The position numbers and the translations under genes are program-made. A stretch of DNA of 64,000 nucleotides from Tamaricihabitans halophyticus (GTDB lineage Bacteria > Actinomycetota > Actinomycetes > Mycobacteriales > Pseudonocardiaceae), in assembly GCF_004340875.1 (NCBI RefSeq), contig NZ_SLXQ01000011.1:124001-188000 (forward strand), read 5' to 3'. Below, one piece after another: positions 17,732 through 25,740 of this stretch. Below the pieces are notes generated by a model. It was not told the DNA's origin and did no database searches. It saw only the letters and a program-made list of their open reading frames with translations. Within the stretch, counting starts at the first letter, position 1. Each line of letters begins with the position of its first letter.

Positions 17732-18898
17732 TCACAGCGTCCGCGAGATGATCTCCTTCATGATCTCGTTGGTTCCTCCGAAGATCTTGCTGACCCGCGC
17801 ATCCGTCCACATCCGGGCGATCGGATACTCGGCCATGTACCCGTAGCCACCGAACAGCTGCAGGCACCGGTCCAGCACTCGATTCGCCCGTTCGGTGGTC
17901 CACCACTTGGCCATCGCCGCGCCCGGCACGTCCAGTTCGCCGCGCAGGTGTCGCTCGATGCACTGGTCCAGATACGCCCGGGACACCTCCGCTTCGGTGG
18001 CACATTCGGCCAGCTCGAATTTGGTGTTCTGGAACTTGAAGATCTCCCTGCCGAAAGCGCTGCGTTCCTTGGTGTAGCGCACGGTCTCCGCGACCGCCGC
18101 ATCCATCGCCGCCACCGCCGTGATCGCGATCAGCAACCGCTCCTGCGGGAGCTGCTGCATCAGCTGGACAAACCCCAGTCCCTCAGTCCCGCGGCCCTCG
18201 GGCCCGCCGAGCAGATTGGCCACCGGCACCCTGAGGTCATCGAAGAACAGCTCCGAGGTGTCCTGCGCGTGCAGGCCGACCTTGTCCAGCACCCGACCCC
18301 GGCGGAATCCCGGCGTATCGGTCTCCACGCAGATCAGCGAGATGCCTTCGGCGCCCTTGGCCGGGTCGGTCTTGGCGACCACGACGACCAGCCCAGCCTG
18401 GGCACCGTTGGTGATGAACGTCTTGGCGCCGTTGATCACGTACTCATCGCCCTCACGCACCGCCCTGGTCTGCACGTTCTGCAGGTCAGATCCGGTTCCG
18501 GGTTCGGTCATCGCCACCGCGCCGACGAGTTCACCACTGGCCATCTTCGGCAACCAGCGCTGCTTCTGCTCGTCGTTACCGTACGAGTTCAGGTAGTGCG
18601 CAACGATTCCGTTGTGCACGCTGACTCCCCACCCTGAGTCGCCACTGCGCGCCTGCTCCTCGTACAACACCGCCTCGTGCGCGAACGTGCCACCGCCCCC
18701 GCCGTACTGCTCGGGAATCGACAGGCACAGCAGGCCAACCTCGCCGGCCTTGTGCCACAGCTGCCGGTCGATCTGTTTCTGCTCGGCCCAGCGATCCTGG
18801 TGCGGTGCCAGCTCCTTCGCGCAGAAGTCCTGCGCCAGCTCGCGAAATGCCCGCAGGTCCTCGGTCATCCAGCTGCGGTTCGGGGGCGTGGTGGCCAT
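17732..18898 (-). CDS. Acyl-CoA dehydrogenase
   Basis: A 388-residue flavoenzyme for alpha,beta-dehydrogenation of an acyl-CoA. It shows AMTEPGTGSDLQNVQTRA in the middle domain, YTKERSAFGREIFKFQ, and the C-terminal RMWTDARVSKIFGGTNEIMKEII. At the position where medium-chain enzymes carry catalytic Glu (IYEGT) this one has Gly (IFGGT). A Glu in QLPQERLL at about residue 253 fits the catalytic base of the isovaleryl/long-chain type. Mycobacterial FadE proteins of this group act on long-chain or branched substrates. ATG 18898 has AGGAAAGG upstream. It diverges from a TetR gene across a control region with two palindromes. Confidence 0.93.
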   Translation of the reverse strand: MATTPPNRSWMTEDLRAFRELAQDFCAKELAPHQDRWAEQKQIDRQLWHKAGEVGLLCLSIPEQYGGGGGTFAHEAVLYEEQARSGDSGWGVSVHNGIVAHYLNSYGNDEQKQRWLPKMASGELVGAVAMTEPGTGSDLQNVQTRAVREGDEYVINGAKTFITNGAQAGLVVVVAKTDPAKGAEGISLICVETDTPGFRRGRVLDKVGLHAQDTSELFFDDLRVPVANLLGGPEGRGTEGLGFVQLMQQLPQERLLIAITAVAAMDAAVAETVRYTKERSAFGREIFKFQNTKFELAECATEAEVSRAYLDQCIERHLRGELDVPGAAMAKWWTTERANRVLDRCLQLFGGYGYMAEYPIARMWTDARVSKIFGGTNEIMKEIISRTL

Positions 18899-18960
18899 CG
18901 CGACTGCCTTTCCTGCTATCTGGCGGATTCGACCCGATACATGGTGACAAAAACAATCCA

Positions 18961-18985
18961 ACATGCATGTAAATTCATCGATGAA
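18961..18985. promoter_or_regulatory. Paired perfect palindromes in divergent acyl-CoA dehydrogenase/TetR region
   Basis: ACATGCATGT (18961-18970) and TTCATCGATGAA (18974-18985) are both perfect palindromes, 3 bases apart. They lie in the 151-base gap between the divergent acyl-CoA dehydrogenase and TetR genes. They are good candidates for the TetR operator, controlling both genes. TetR sites are often imperfect and 16-20 bases long, so the true site may combine the two. Confidence 0.45.
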
Positions 18986-19049
18986 CGTACCGGCGGTCGG
19001 ACAGACGTGTAAAGTCCGGCCCCGCCAACCAGCGACGCGGAGGTAACAG

Positions 19050-19685
19050 GTGGCTTCGTCGGTCGATGCCGGATCATCGGGGACAAGTACCCGTCCGCGT
19101 CGAACGCAGCAACAACGCAGGGAGCACACCCGCACGCTGCTGCTGGACGCGACGATCGACTGTCTCGTGGAGCTGGGCCACGCGCGGACCTCGGTCAACG
19201 AGATCTGCAAACGCGCCGGCGTCTCGCGCGGGGCCCAACAGCACCACTTCACCACGAAAGCCGAACTGCTCGCCGGGGCGGTGCGGCATCTGGTCGGCAA
19301 ACTGCATCGAGACGTGCTGGACACCATGACCGCGGCAACGACCGTGCCGGAACGGATCGAGCAGGCCATCGATTCGCTCTGGCACGCCTATTCGGGCACG
19401 CTGTCCGCGGCCGCCCTCGAACTCTGGGTCGCCGCGCGCACCGATCCCGAGCTACGCGCCGCGATGCTTCCGGTGGACCGCGCCGTCGGGCGAGCCGCCT
19501 TCGAGCTCTACCGCTCGACGGCCGGCGCCGAATTGCCGCAACAGGACAGCGAACGGCTGTTCTGGCTCACCATCAACCTCACGCGAGGGCTCGCGCTCGA
19601 CGCCGAGATCGGCGGCGACGAGCGGCGCCGGAATGAATTACTCGCGGAATGGAAACGGATCGCGGTTCGCCAGTACCAAACGTGA
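19050..19685 (+). CDS. TetR family regulator of the divergent acyl-CoA dehydrogenase
   Basis: A 211-residue TetR regulator with its helix-turn-helix at about residues 27-75 (NEICKRAGVSRGAQQHHFTTK) and a helical C-terminal ligand domain. GTG 19050 is preceded by GGAGG at the right distance. The divergent arrangement with an acyl-CoA dehydrogenase gene and the palindromes in between suggest that it represses both genes and is released by an acyl-CoA or related lipid. That assignment rests on context, not on a visible ligand pocket. Confidence 0.9.
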   Translation: MASSVDAGSSGTSTRPRRTQQQRREHTRTLLLDATIDCLVELGHARTSVNEICKRAGVSRGAQQHHFTTKAELLAGAVRHLVGKLHRDVLDTMTAATTVPERIEQAIDSLWHAYSGTLSAAALELWVAARTDPELRAAMLPVDRAVGRAAFELYRSTAGAELPQQDSERLFWLTINLTRGLALDAEIGGDERRRNELLAEWKRIAVRQYQT

Positions 19686-19735
19686 CCCGCCGCTCCGCTG
19701 ACCGCGGTGGAGGAGACCGCGCCGGGACCCCGCGC

Positions 19736-19776
19736 TGAGTGGGCCGGCCCGGCCCTCGCCCGAGCCGGCCCACTCA
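19736..19776. terminator. Bidirectional hairpin terminator
   Basis: A perfect 13-base inverted repeat (TGAGTGGGCCGGC / GCCGGCCCACTCA) encloses a 15-base loop. It lies between the TetR gene and the oppositely oriented LuxR-family gene. There is no long T run, as is common for high-GC actinobacterial terminators. The symmetric position suggests it ends transcription from both sides. Confidence 0.75.
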
Positions 19777-19862
19777 CCTAAGTAGAGGGAGTTCCGGCAC
19801 CACGATGACGCCAAACAAGCAACATTCCTGGCAGCCACGCCGAGCGGATCAACTGCCCGGGC

Positions 19863-22800
19863 TCAGCCGGCTCCACCGCCGAGCAACCCGCGTTCCGCGG
19901 CGATCGCCACCGCCTCCGCTCGCCGGCTCGCCCCGAGCTTCGCCATTGCCCTGGACAGGTGCACGCTGACGGTCTTCTCACTGATGAACAGTTCGGCACC
20001 CACCGCGCGATTGGTGTGCCCGCGAGCGACGAGTTCGAGCACCGCGCGCTCCCGCGGCGTGAGTACATCGTCCTCGGCCGCGGACGTGGTCGGCTCGCCT
20101 GGCAGGGGCACGCCTGCCCGCCGCGCCAACAGGTGCACCGCCGCACGCAGCGGCGTGGCGGCCAGCCGCTGCGCCGCATGCCAGGCCTTGGCCAACTCCT
20201 CCGCCGCGACATCGTTGGCCCCGGTCGCCAGTAGCGCCTCGGCGTAACGCAATCGGCACACCGCCTGCTGATACACCGCGCCGTAGCCGAAGCCACGCAC
20301 CGCGAGCTCCCAGGCCGCCGGATCGGCGCCGGACAGGCTCGCCTGCTCGGCGGCAAGCTGGCTCAACCACGCTTTCCCTTCCGAGCCAAGCGATCCAGAC
20401 CTCGGTCGGTACACCTCCGCCTGCCGCCGCGCGTGCCGCGCCAGATCGTGCCCCCTGGCCAGCGCCGCCGCGCGCGCCGTGTCATCGGCGGCGGCCCGCG
20501 CCAGCTCGATACTCGCGCGCACCCCGAAGGTCGCCAGCCGAACACCACCGAACTCCGGCTGTGCCAGCGTTTCCAGATGCGACAGGCCTTGTTCCGCCCG
20601 CTCGATGGCCGCCTCGAGGTCACCCTGCCACAGCGCGGCCTCGGCCTCGGCATAACTACTGAGCAGCATCGCCTGGGTATCGCTGCCCCAGTATTGCCGC
20701 AGCTGCGGTGACAACGCGCCAAGCTGTTCGAACCGGCCCAGCCCGGCAAGCAGTGGCGCATAGGCGGCGCTGAGCCGGGCGGACACCGCATTGGACACCC
20801 AGACCCGGTCCACCTCAGGCACGGTCAGCCGGTCCCACTCCCCCGCGGCATAGCGGGCGAGTACCTGCAGGACGCGCAGATCAACGACATACATACCGCG
20901 CGCGAGTCCGAATGCCCGCGCGCGCTCCCGCGATTCGGCGATCGTCGCCAGCGCCTCGGGTAACTGGCCATGCTCGTAGTAGGTGACAGCGAGGAACGTC
21001 CGGGCGCGCAGCTCGACACTGGGCGCGTCCAGTCGCTCCGCGCGCTGGACCGCGGCCAGCAGGCTCGTCACGGTCTGCTCGATATCGCCACTTCGTTCAT
21101 TCAGCACGGCAAGGGTGATCAGCGCATCCGCCTCGGCAGCGGCAAGGCCCAGTTCGGCTGCGTCCTTGATCACCTGCTCCGCGGCGACCCGCGCCTCGTC
21201 GAGCCGGTTCAGCACCCGAAGCAGCGCGGCGCGATCACCCAGCACCCACACCCGAACCTCGGTCAGCGGCCGGTCCTTGACGAGCTCCCATGCCCGCTGC
21301 GAGGCCGTCCACTCCCGGTCCTCCTTGCCGTCGAAGGCGCCCAGCGCGAGAGTCAGCCGCCGCCACACCAAAGCGGCCCGCTCCGGTTCCTCCGTTCCGG
21401 TGAGCATGGCGACGGCGGATTCCGCGAAGGCCAACCCGCGCTCCGGCTCACCGGCGATCAACGCGACACCGGCGGCGCCGCGCAGCAACGACAACTGGTC
21501 CAGCTCGCCGCGACGCTCCGGTTCGACCGCGTCCCACAGGCTCAGCGCCTTCTCCAGGTGGCGCAGTTCCTCGGTCGGCGCACCGGCGCGTTCCGCCTCC
21601 TTGGCCGCGGCGACACAGGCATGCAGGGCGCCGGCCAGGTCATTGCTCGCCAACCGGTGATACGCCAACTGCGCGGCATGCCCCGGCTCCGGCGCGCATT
21701 CGGCGAGCCGCGCGGCGTAACTCGCATGTAGCCGCACCCGTTCGCCCGGCAGCAGGTCCTGGTACACCGCCTCGCGCAACAACGAATGCCGGAACGTGTA
21801 GTGGCCATGGTCGGTCACCAGCACGTGGTGTTGCACCGCTTCGCGCAGCGCCGTATCCAACTCGCGGTCCGCGTCCAGCTCGCGTTCCACGCCGCCCGCG
21901 ACCACCGCGAGCTGGGCGTGGCTCACCGAACCGCCCGCGACGGCGGCGACCCGCAATATCGACTGGGTCGGTTGGCTCAGCCGCTCGATCCTCGCGAGCA
22001 ACGCGTCCGCCAGGCTTGCCTGCAGTCCCGCTGAGCCGGCGCCGTCCCAGCCGAGTAGCTCCTCGGCGAAGAAAGCATTGCCTTCGGAACGCTCGACCAC
22101 TTGGCACAGCACCGCTTCGTCGAGTGGGCCGTCGGCGAGCGCCAGCACGAACTCCCGAGTTTCCGCCGGATCAAACGGCGGCAGCTCGATCCGATCCACC
22201 ATCGGCAGCCTGATCAACTCGCCGAGCAGCGGCCGTAGTGGGTGCCTGCGATGCAGCTCCTCCGCCCGGTAGCTGGCCACGACCAGCAGGGACTGCGCGC
22301 GCAGCCGGGAAAACAGCATGGCGAGCAGGTTCCTGGTCGAGGAATCCGCCCAGTGCAGGTCCTCGAGCACGAGCAGCACGGTGCGCTCAGCGGCAAGCGA
22401 TTCGAGTAGCCCGACTACGGCATCGAACAGCTGCAGCTGGCCGATGTCCTGCGCATCGTGTGCTTGGCCGCCCAACATGTCCCGCCGCATGCCGGCAGCG
22501 ACCGGGGCATCGGGCTCGTACCGCGGCGCCGGATCCGCCGCCAACGCCAGCTCCCGATCCAGCTCCTGGCGTGGCAGTAACCTGCTGATCGCCGGCCACT
22601 GCCGGAACAACTCGGCCTCGCTTGCCGCGAGACGGCCAAAGGCCTCGGCGAATGGCAGATAGGGCAGCCCCGCCTCGCTGATATCGAGACACCTCCCGGT
22701 CAGCACCAGCGCCCCGTCCCGGTCGGCAGCGGCGGCGAACTCGGTGAGCAGCCGTGTTTTACCCACTCCGGCGTCCCCGGAGACCAGCAGCGCGCCAGCG

Positions 22801-22901
22801 CTGCCCTGTTGGGCGCGCCGCAATGCCGCGCGCAACTCGCGCAACTGCGCGGTACGCGCCACCAGCGGGATGCCGGAACCGAGTCGGGGCACGAAGGTCA
22901 T
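19863..22901 (-). CDS. Large ATP-binding LuxR family regulator (LAL/MalT type)
   Basis: A 1012-residue LAL regulator. The N-terminal AAA-type ATPase has Walker A SGDAGVGKT at about residues 41-49 and Walker B VLLVLEDLHWAD. A long central helical region of TPR-like repeats follows (about 350-920). The C-terminal LuxR helix-turn-helix is DVLTPRERAVLELVARGHTNRAVGAELF...KTVSVHLSRAMAKLG, within the last 65 residues. Such proteins sense a signal with the ATPase/TPR part and activate transcription. ATG 22901 gives the usual short N-terminus before the P-loop; the frame is open further upstream but that sequence has no family resemblance. No target gene is adjacent, so the regulon is unknown. Confidence 0.9.
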   Translation of the reverse strand: MTFVPRLGSGIPLVARTAQLRELRAALRRAQQGSAGALLVSGDAGVGKTRLLTEFAAAADRDGALVLTGRCLDISEAGLPYLPFAEAFGRLAASEAELFRQWPAISRLLPRQELDRELALAADPAPRYEPDAPVAAGMRRDMLGGQAHDAQDIGQLQLFDAVVGLLESLAAERTVLLVLEDLHWADSSTRNLLAMLFSRLRAQSLLVVASYRAEELHRRHPLRPLLGELIRLPMVDRIELPPFDPAETREFVLALADGPLDEAVLCQVVERSEGNAFFAEELLGWDGAGSAGLQASLADALLARIERLSQPTQSILRVAAVAGGSVSHAQLAVVAGGVERELDADRELDTALREAVQHHVLVTDHGHYTFRHSLLREAVYQDLLPGERVRLHASYAARLAECAPEPGHAAQLAYHRLASNDLAGALHACVAAAKEAERAGAPTEELRHLEKALSLWDAVEPERRGELDQLSLLRGAAGVALIAGEPERGLAFAESAVAMLTGTEEPERAALVWRRLTLALGAFDGKEDREWTASQRAWELVKDRPLTEVRVWVLGDRAALLRVLNRLDEARVAAEQVIKDAAELGLAAAEADALITLAVLNERSGDIEQTVTSLLAAVQRAERLDAPSVELRARTFLAVTYYEHGQLPEALATIAESRERARAFGLARGMYVVDLRVLQVLARYAAGEWDRLTVPEVDRVWVSNAVSARLSAAYAPLLAGLGRFEQLGALSPQLRQYWGSDTQAMLLSSYAEAEAALWQGDLEAAIERAEQGLSHLETLAQPEFGGVRLATFGVRASIELARAAADDTARAAALARGHDLARHARRQAEVYRPRSGSLGSEGKAWLSQLAAEQASLSGADPAAWELAVRGFGYGAVYQQAVCRLRYAEALLATGANDVAAEELAKAWHAAQRLAATPLRAAVHLLARRAGVPLPGEPTTSAAEDDVLTPRERAVLELVARGHTNRAVGAELFISEKTVSVHLSRAMAKLGASRRAEAVAIAAERGLLGGGAG

Positions 22902-23173
22902 TATCCCGTACCCCGATGCGAACATCCGCGACCTACCGTGCGCGCTGCCGGCGCCGCGTCCCTGCACGTGCCACGCGCCAGATCCGCGAGTACCTGGTTC
23001 GCGTGACGTCCCGATGAATGGTCTCGGCACGGTAGTCGATCTCCGCGCGGATCGCCGCCGGCCCCCACACCTGGGTAAGCACGATTCCTCCTGGATTCCG
23101 TGATCAATCGAACGGTTTCCAGATTCGTGCTGAGGCCACATCGCCGGCATCGGTAGAACACGCCGCGCTGGAC
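22902..23173. other. Upstream region of the LAL regulator gene
   Basis: About 270 bases between the LAL start and the terminator of the DUF397 operon. I see no gene in it. It should contain the promoter and leader of the LAL regulator. Reading frames continue through part of it but have no ribosome site or family signature. Confidence 0.5.
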
Positions 23174-23223
23174 GTAAAAAGCCCTTACCCGCCAGCGCTG
23201 AACACGCCGGATCGGGTAAGGGC
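23174..23223 (-). terminator. Intrinsic terminator after the XRE-DUF397 operon
   Basis: On the minus strand GCCCTTACCC and GGGTAAGGGC form a perfect 10-base stem with a 23-base loop. The stem is followed directly by TTTTT (23176-23180), a textbook rho-independent terminator. It starts 25 bases after the DUF397 stop and separates this operon from the LAL gene downstream on the same strand. Confidence 0.85.
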
Positions 23224-23247
23224 ACGCGTACGCCGTGCGTACTGGGT

Positions 23248-23463
23248 TCAGCTATCCAGCTGGTCTTCTCGGATGGCGTCCAGGAAACGATGCCAACCGC
23301 GTGCCGATGTACACACGGTCCCGTGCCGGGGGCTCTTGGAGTCTCGGACCGCGGCGCCATGATCCGTCAGTGCGACCTCCACGCAGTCATTGCCGGCGCC
23401 ACTGTAGGTGCTTTTCCGCCAAGTGCCAGCTGACTGGCCATTTGCCCGGTTCGGTGAGGACAA
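23248..23463 (-). CDS. DUF397 protein
   Basis: A 71-residue DUF397 protein with the family core TWRKSTYSGAGNDCVEVAL, VRDSKSPRHGTV and W-x-x-FLDAIR at the end. DUF397 proteins are encoded beside XRE/DUF5753 regulators in actinobacteria, often many pairs per genome, and are thought to bind or antagonise that partner (as in the WhiJ/AbaA/Scr1-Scr2 systems). The start is TTG 23463 with AAGGAG 7 bases upstream. It follows the XRE gene by 14 bases and precedes an intrinsic terminator, so the two form a complete operon. Confidence 0.92.
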   Translation of the reverse strand: MSSPNRANGQSAGTWRKSTYSGAGNDCVEVALTDHGAAVRDSKSPRHGTVCTSARGWHRFLDAIREDQLDS

Positions 23464-23477
23464 ACTGCAACTCCTTT

Positions 23478-24332
23478 CTAGCCCGCGGTCAGCCCCTTGG
23501 CCGCGTCCGAGATCACCTCGAGGGTGTCGTCTGGCTTCAGGGCCGCCGCTCGCAGATGGTCGAACATCAAGGTATACCGATGGACGTCTTCATACTGCTC
23601 CAAATAGACGCCGCTTGTCGTATTTTCGACGTAAACCACGTCCGGGTCAGTCTGTTCGGGGAAGCCAAGAATCAGGAAAGGGCCCTCCATACCCGCGTGC
23701 GCGCCAGCCGCGAAGGGCAGCATCTGCAGGGTGACGTGGGGCAACTGAGCGACCTCGATCAGCCGGTCGAACTGCTCGCGCATCACCTCTGGCCCACCCA
23801 CATGCCGGTGCAGTACCGCTTCGTCGATTACCGCCCAGTACTCAGGCGGATTCGGATCGGTGAGCAGCCGTTGACGTTCGACCCGCGCGGACACCCGCCG
23901 CTCGATGCTCTCCTCGCTCGAGTCCGGCCGGATCGCCTTGATCACCGCCCTGGTGTAGCGCTCGGCCTGCAACAGGCCGGGCACGAGCAGCGCCTGGAAG
24001 GTGCGCAGGGACGCGGCATCAGCCTCGAGACCCACGAAGGCACCGGTGAACACCTCGTTGTAGGCGTGCCACCAGCCCTTCTTGCGGGCCTCTCTGGCCA
24101 GCTGAACAAGCGCTTCTACGTTGTCTCCGGTCAGCCCGTACAGCGTCAACAGATCCCGCGCGTCCCGTGGCGTTACGCCGACATGCCCGGTTTCGATTCG
24201 ACTGATCTTCGACGAGGAGCACTCCAGCCGTTCACCCACCTCGTCAATGGTCAGATCGGCGGCTTCGCGAAGCCTACGTAGCTCGCTGGCTAACCTTCGC
24301 CGGCGAACGGTGGGACCGTCACCTCGTGCCAT
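23478..24332 (-). CDS. XRE family regulator with DUF5753 domain
   Basis: A 284-residue DNA-binding protein. A helix-turn-helix lies at about residues 12-66 (LTIDEVGERLECSSSKISRIETGH), followed by a DUF5753 domain (about 95-275, with WWHAYNEVF, LRTFQALLVPGLLQAERYTRA and VYVENTTSGVYLE). It pairs with the DUF397 gene directly downstream. Such pairs (WhiJ/Scr1 type) affect development or antibiotic production in Streptomyces. ATG 24332 has AAGGTGAT 8 bases upstream; longer in-frame starts lack one. Whether this pair acts as a conventional toxin-antitoxin is not shown by the sequence. Confidence 0.93.
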   Translation of the reverse strand: MARGDGPTVRRRRLASELRRLREAADLTIDEVGERLECSSSKISRIETGHVGVTPRDARDLLTLYGLTGDNVEALVQLAREARKKGWWHAYNEVFTGAFVGLEADAASLRTFQALLVPGLLQAERYTRAVIKAIRPDSSEESIERRVSARVERQRLLTDPNPPEYWAVIDEAVLHRHVGGPEVMREQFDRLIEVAQLPHVTLQMLPFAAGAHAGMEGPFLILGFPEQTDPDVVYVENTTSGVYLEQYEDVHRYTLMFDHLRAAALKPDDTLEVISDAAKGLTAG

Positions 24333-24503
24333 AAGCTGATCACCTTTCACCCGCACACCTTGGGTCAGTTTCGGCGCCACCTACCACTGGACCAAGGTCA
24401 ACCCCCTGATCGAGTGAGGAAACCTACGTCTATTCGGTGCATTCGCCACCGAAACGCGCTACCCTGAGCAACACGTTCCGCCGCCGCACTTGGCACCAAC
24501 GCA

Positions 24504-24821
24504 GTGACCATAGAACCATCGTCGTCACGTGCGGTAGTCCTGGTTGACGAGTTCCGTCACCCGGTACATGGAGCGGCCCGGCGTCCGGGCGGTGCTGAGG
24601 TCCGGCTGACGCGCGCCGCCCGGCAGGTAGTGGACCTGGGGATGCTTCCCCCGACCGTCCTCAGGCCCACTACCGCTCACCTACCGGCAGACATAAACCC
24701 CTTTCACTGGCTAACCCGTGGTAGTGATTGGCGCGGGCGTCGAGCACGCGACAACGCGTGGGTTAGCTACCGACGATGGCTAACCCATGGCTTGCGTCCC
24801 TCAGTCAATGACGCGGAGTAG
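24504..24821 (+). CDS. Small hypothetical protein divergent from the XRE gene
   Basis: A possible 105-residue protein starting at GTG 24504. It has a soluble, basic sequence with DEFRHPVHGAARRPGG, LTRAARQVVDLGMLPPTVL and INPFHWLTRGSDWRG, then a second RRWLTHG. I cannot assign a family. The ribosome site is weak. Its last 21 bases overlap the convergent thioesterase gene. The WLT(R/H)G repeat is encoded by a repeated CTAACCC element near 24708 and 24780. It may be a partner of the divergent XRE/DUF397 pair, but that is only positional. Confidence 0.5.
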   Translation: MTIEPSSSRAVVLVDEFRHPVHGAARRPGGAEVRLTRAARQVVDLGMLPPTVLRPTTAHLPADINPFHWLTRGSDWRGRRARDNAWVSYRRWLTHGLRPSVNDAE

Positions 24822-25709
24822 CCCTTCCTGGACGACGGTGGCCAGTAGCCGACCGTCCTGAGCGAAGAAGTAACCGGTGGCAAGGCCCCTGGCGCCCGAA
24901 GCGTTCGGCGACGTGCAGTCGTAGAGAAACCACTCGTCGGCCCGGAACGGGCGATGGAACCACAGCGCGTGATCGAGGCTCGCGCCATGCACCCGATTGG
25001 TCGCCCAGGATTTTCCGTGCCAGGCGAGTACCTGGTCCAACAGGCTCAGATCCGACGCGTAGGTCAGCACGCAGACGTGCAGCAGCGGATCGTCAGCAAG
25101 CGAACCGTCGGCCCGCATCCACACCTGGTTACGTTCCCGCGGCTCCCCCGGCGCGCCACCGCTCCAGATCGGCTCCGTGACCGGCCGCACCTCGAAGGGT
25201 CGGTGAATCGCTGGCCGCTCAATCCGCAACTCGGACTCCGCCGCCCACTCCGCCTGGCTGCGCAGCGAATCCGGCGGCGGGACGTCCGGCATCGCCACCG
25301 CGTGTTCGAGACCGGCTTCGGCCAGCTGAAACGACGCGGACAGCGCGAAGATCACCTTGCCGTGCTGTACGGCGGTGACCCGTCGCGTGGTGAAGGACCG
25401 CCCGTCGCGCACCCGGTCGACCTGGTAAACGATCGGCACACTGGGGTCGCCGCCACGAATGAAGTAGGCGTGCAGCGAATGCACCTGCCGTTCGGCCGGG
25501 ACTGTTCGCCCCGCGGCCACCAGGGCCTGGCCGGCGACTTGCCCGCCGAACACCCGCACTGAGGACTCCGGTGGACTCACCCCGCGAAAGATGTCCTCCT
25601 CGATCCGTTCCAGATCGAGGAGGGCGACAAGCAGCTCGAGCGGCTGGCGAGCATCGCCGGGGCGGGCACCCGCGGCAGCCGCCGCGGCGTCTCGTGCGGC
25701 TTCGGTCAT
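24801..25709 (-). CDS. tesB: Acyl-CoA thioesterase II (TesB)
   Basis: A 302-residue double-hotdog thioesterase that hydrolyses medium- and long-chain acyl-CoA to free acid and CoA in the cytosol. Family features are EDIFRGVSPP, VFGGQVAGQALVAA, VHSLHAYFIRGGDP, then ASLDHALWFHRPFRADEWFLYD and GYFFAQDGRLLATVVQEGLLR at the C-terminus. The gene lies 31 bases downstream of pyruvate kinase on the same strand, a common actinobacterial order. Length is normal. The N-terminal 25 residues are Ala-rich and variable. Confidence 0.94.
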   Translation of the reverse strand: MTEAARDAAAAAAGARPGDARQPLELLVALLDLERIEEDIFRGVSPPESSVRVFGGQVAGQALVAAGRTVPAERQVHSLHAYFIRGGDPSVPIVYQVDRVRDGRSFTTRRVTAVQHGKVIFALSASFQLAEAGLEHAVAMPDVPPPDSLRSQAEWAAESELRIERPAIHRPFEVRPVTEPIWSGGAPGEPRERNQVWMRADGSLADDPLLHVCVLTYASDLSLLDQVLAWHGKSWATNRVHGASLDHALWFHRPFRADEWFLYDCTSPNASGARGLATGYFFAQDGRLLATVVQEGLLRVID

Positions 25710-25740
25710 GGTGACGATCCTGCCACCTGGCTACGCGAAG

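Noticed and set aside
22902-23360. Longer N-terminus for the LuxR-family ATPase regulator
   Set aside because: The frame is open but runs across the intrinsic terminator and into the DUF397 gene on the same strand, and adds nothing that resembles the family.
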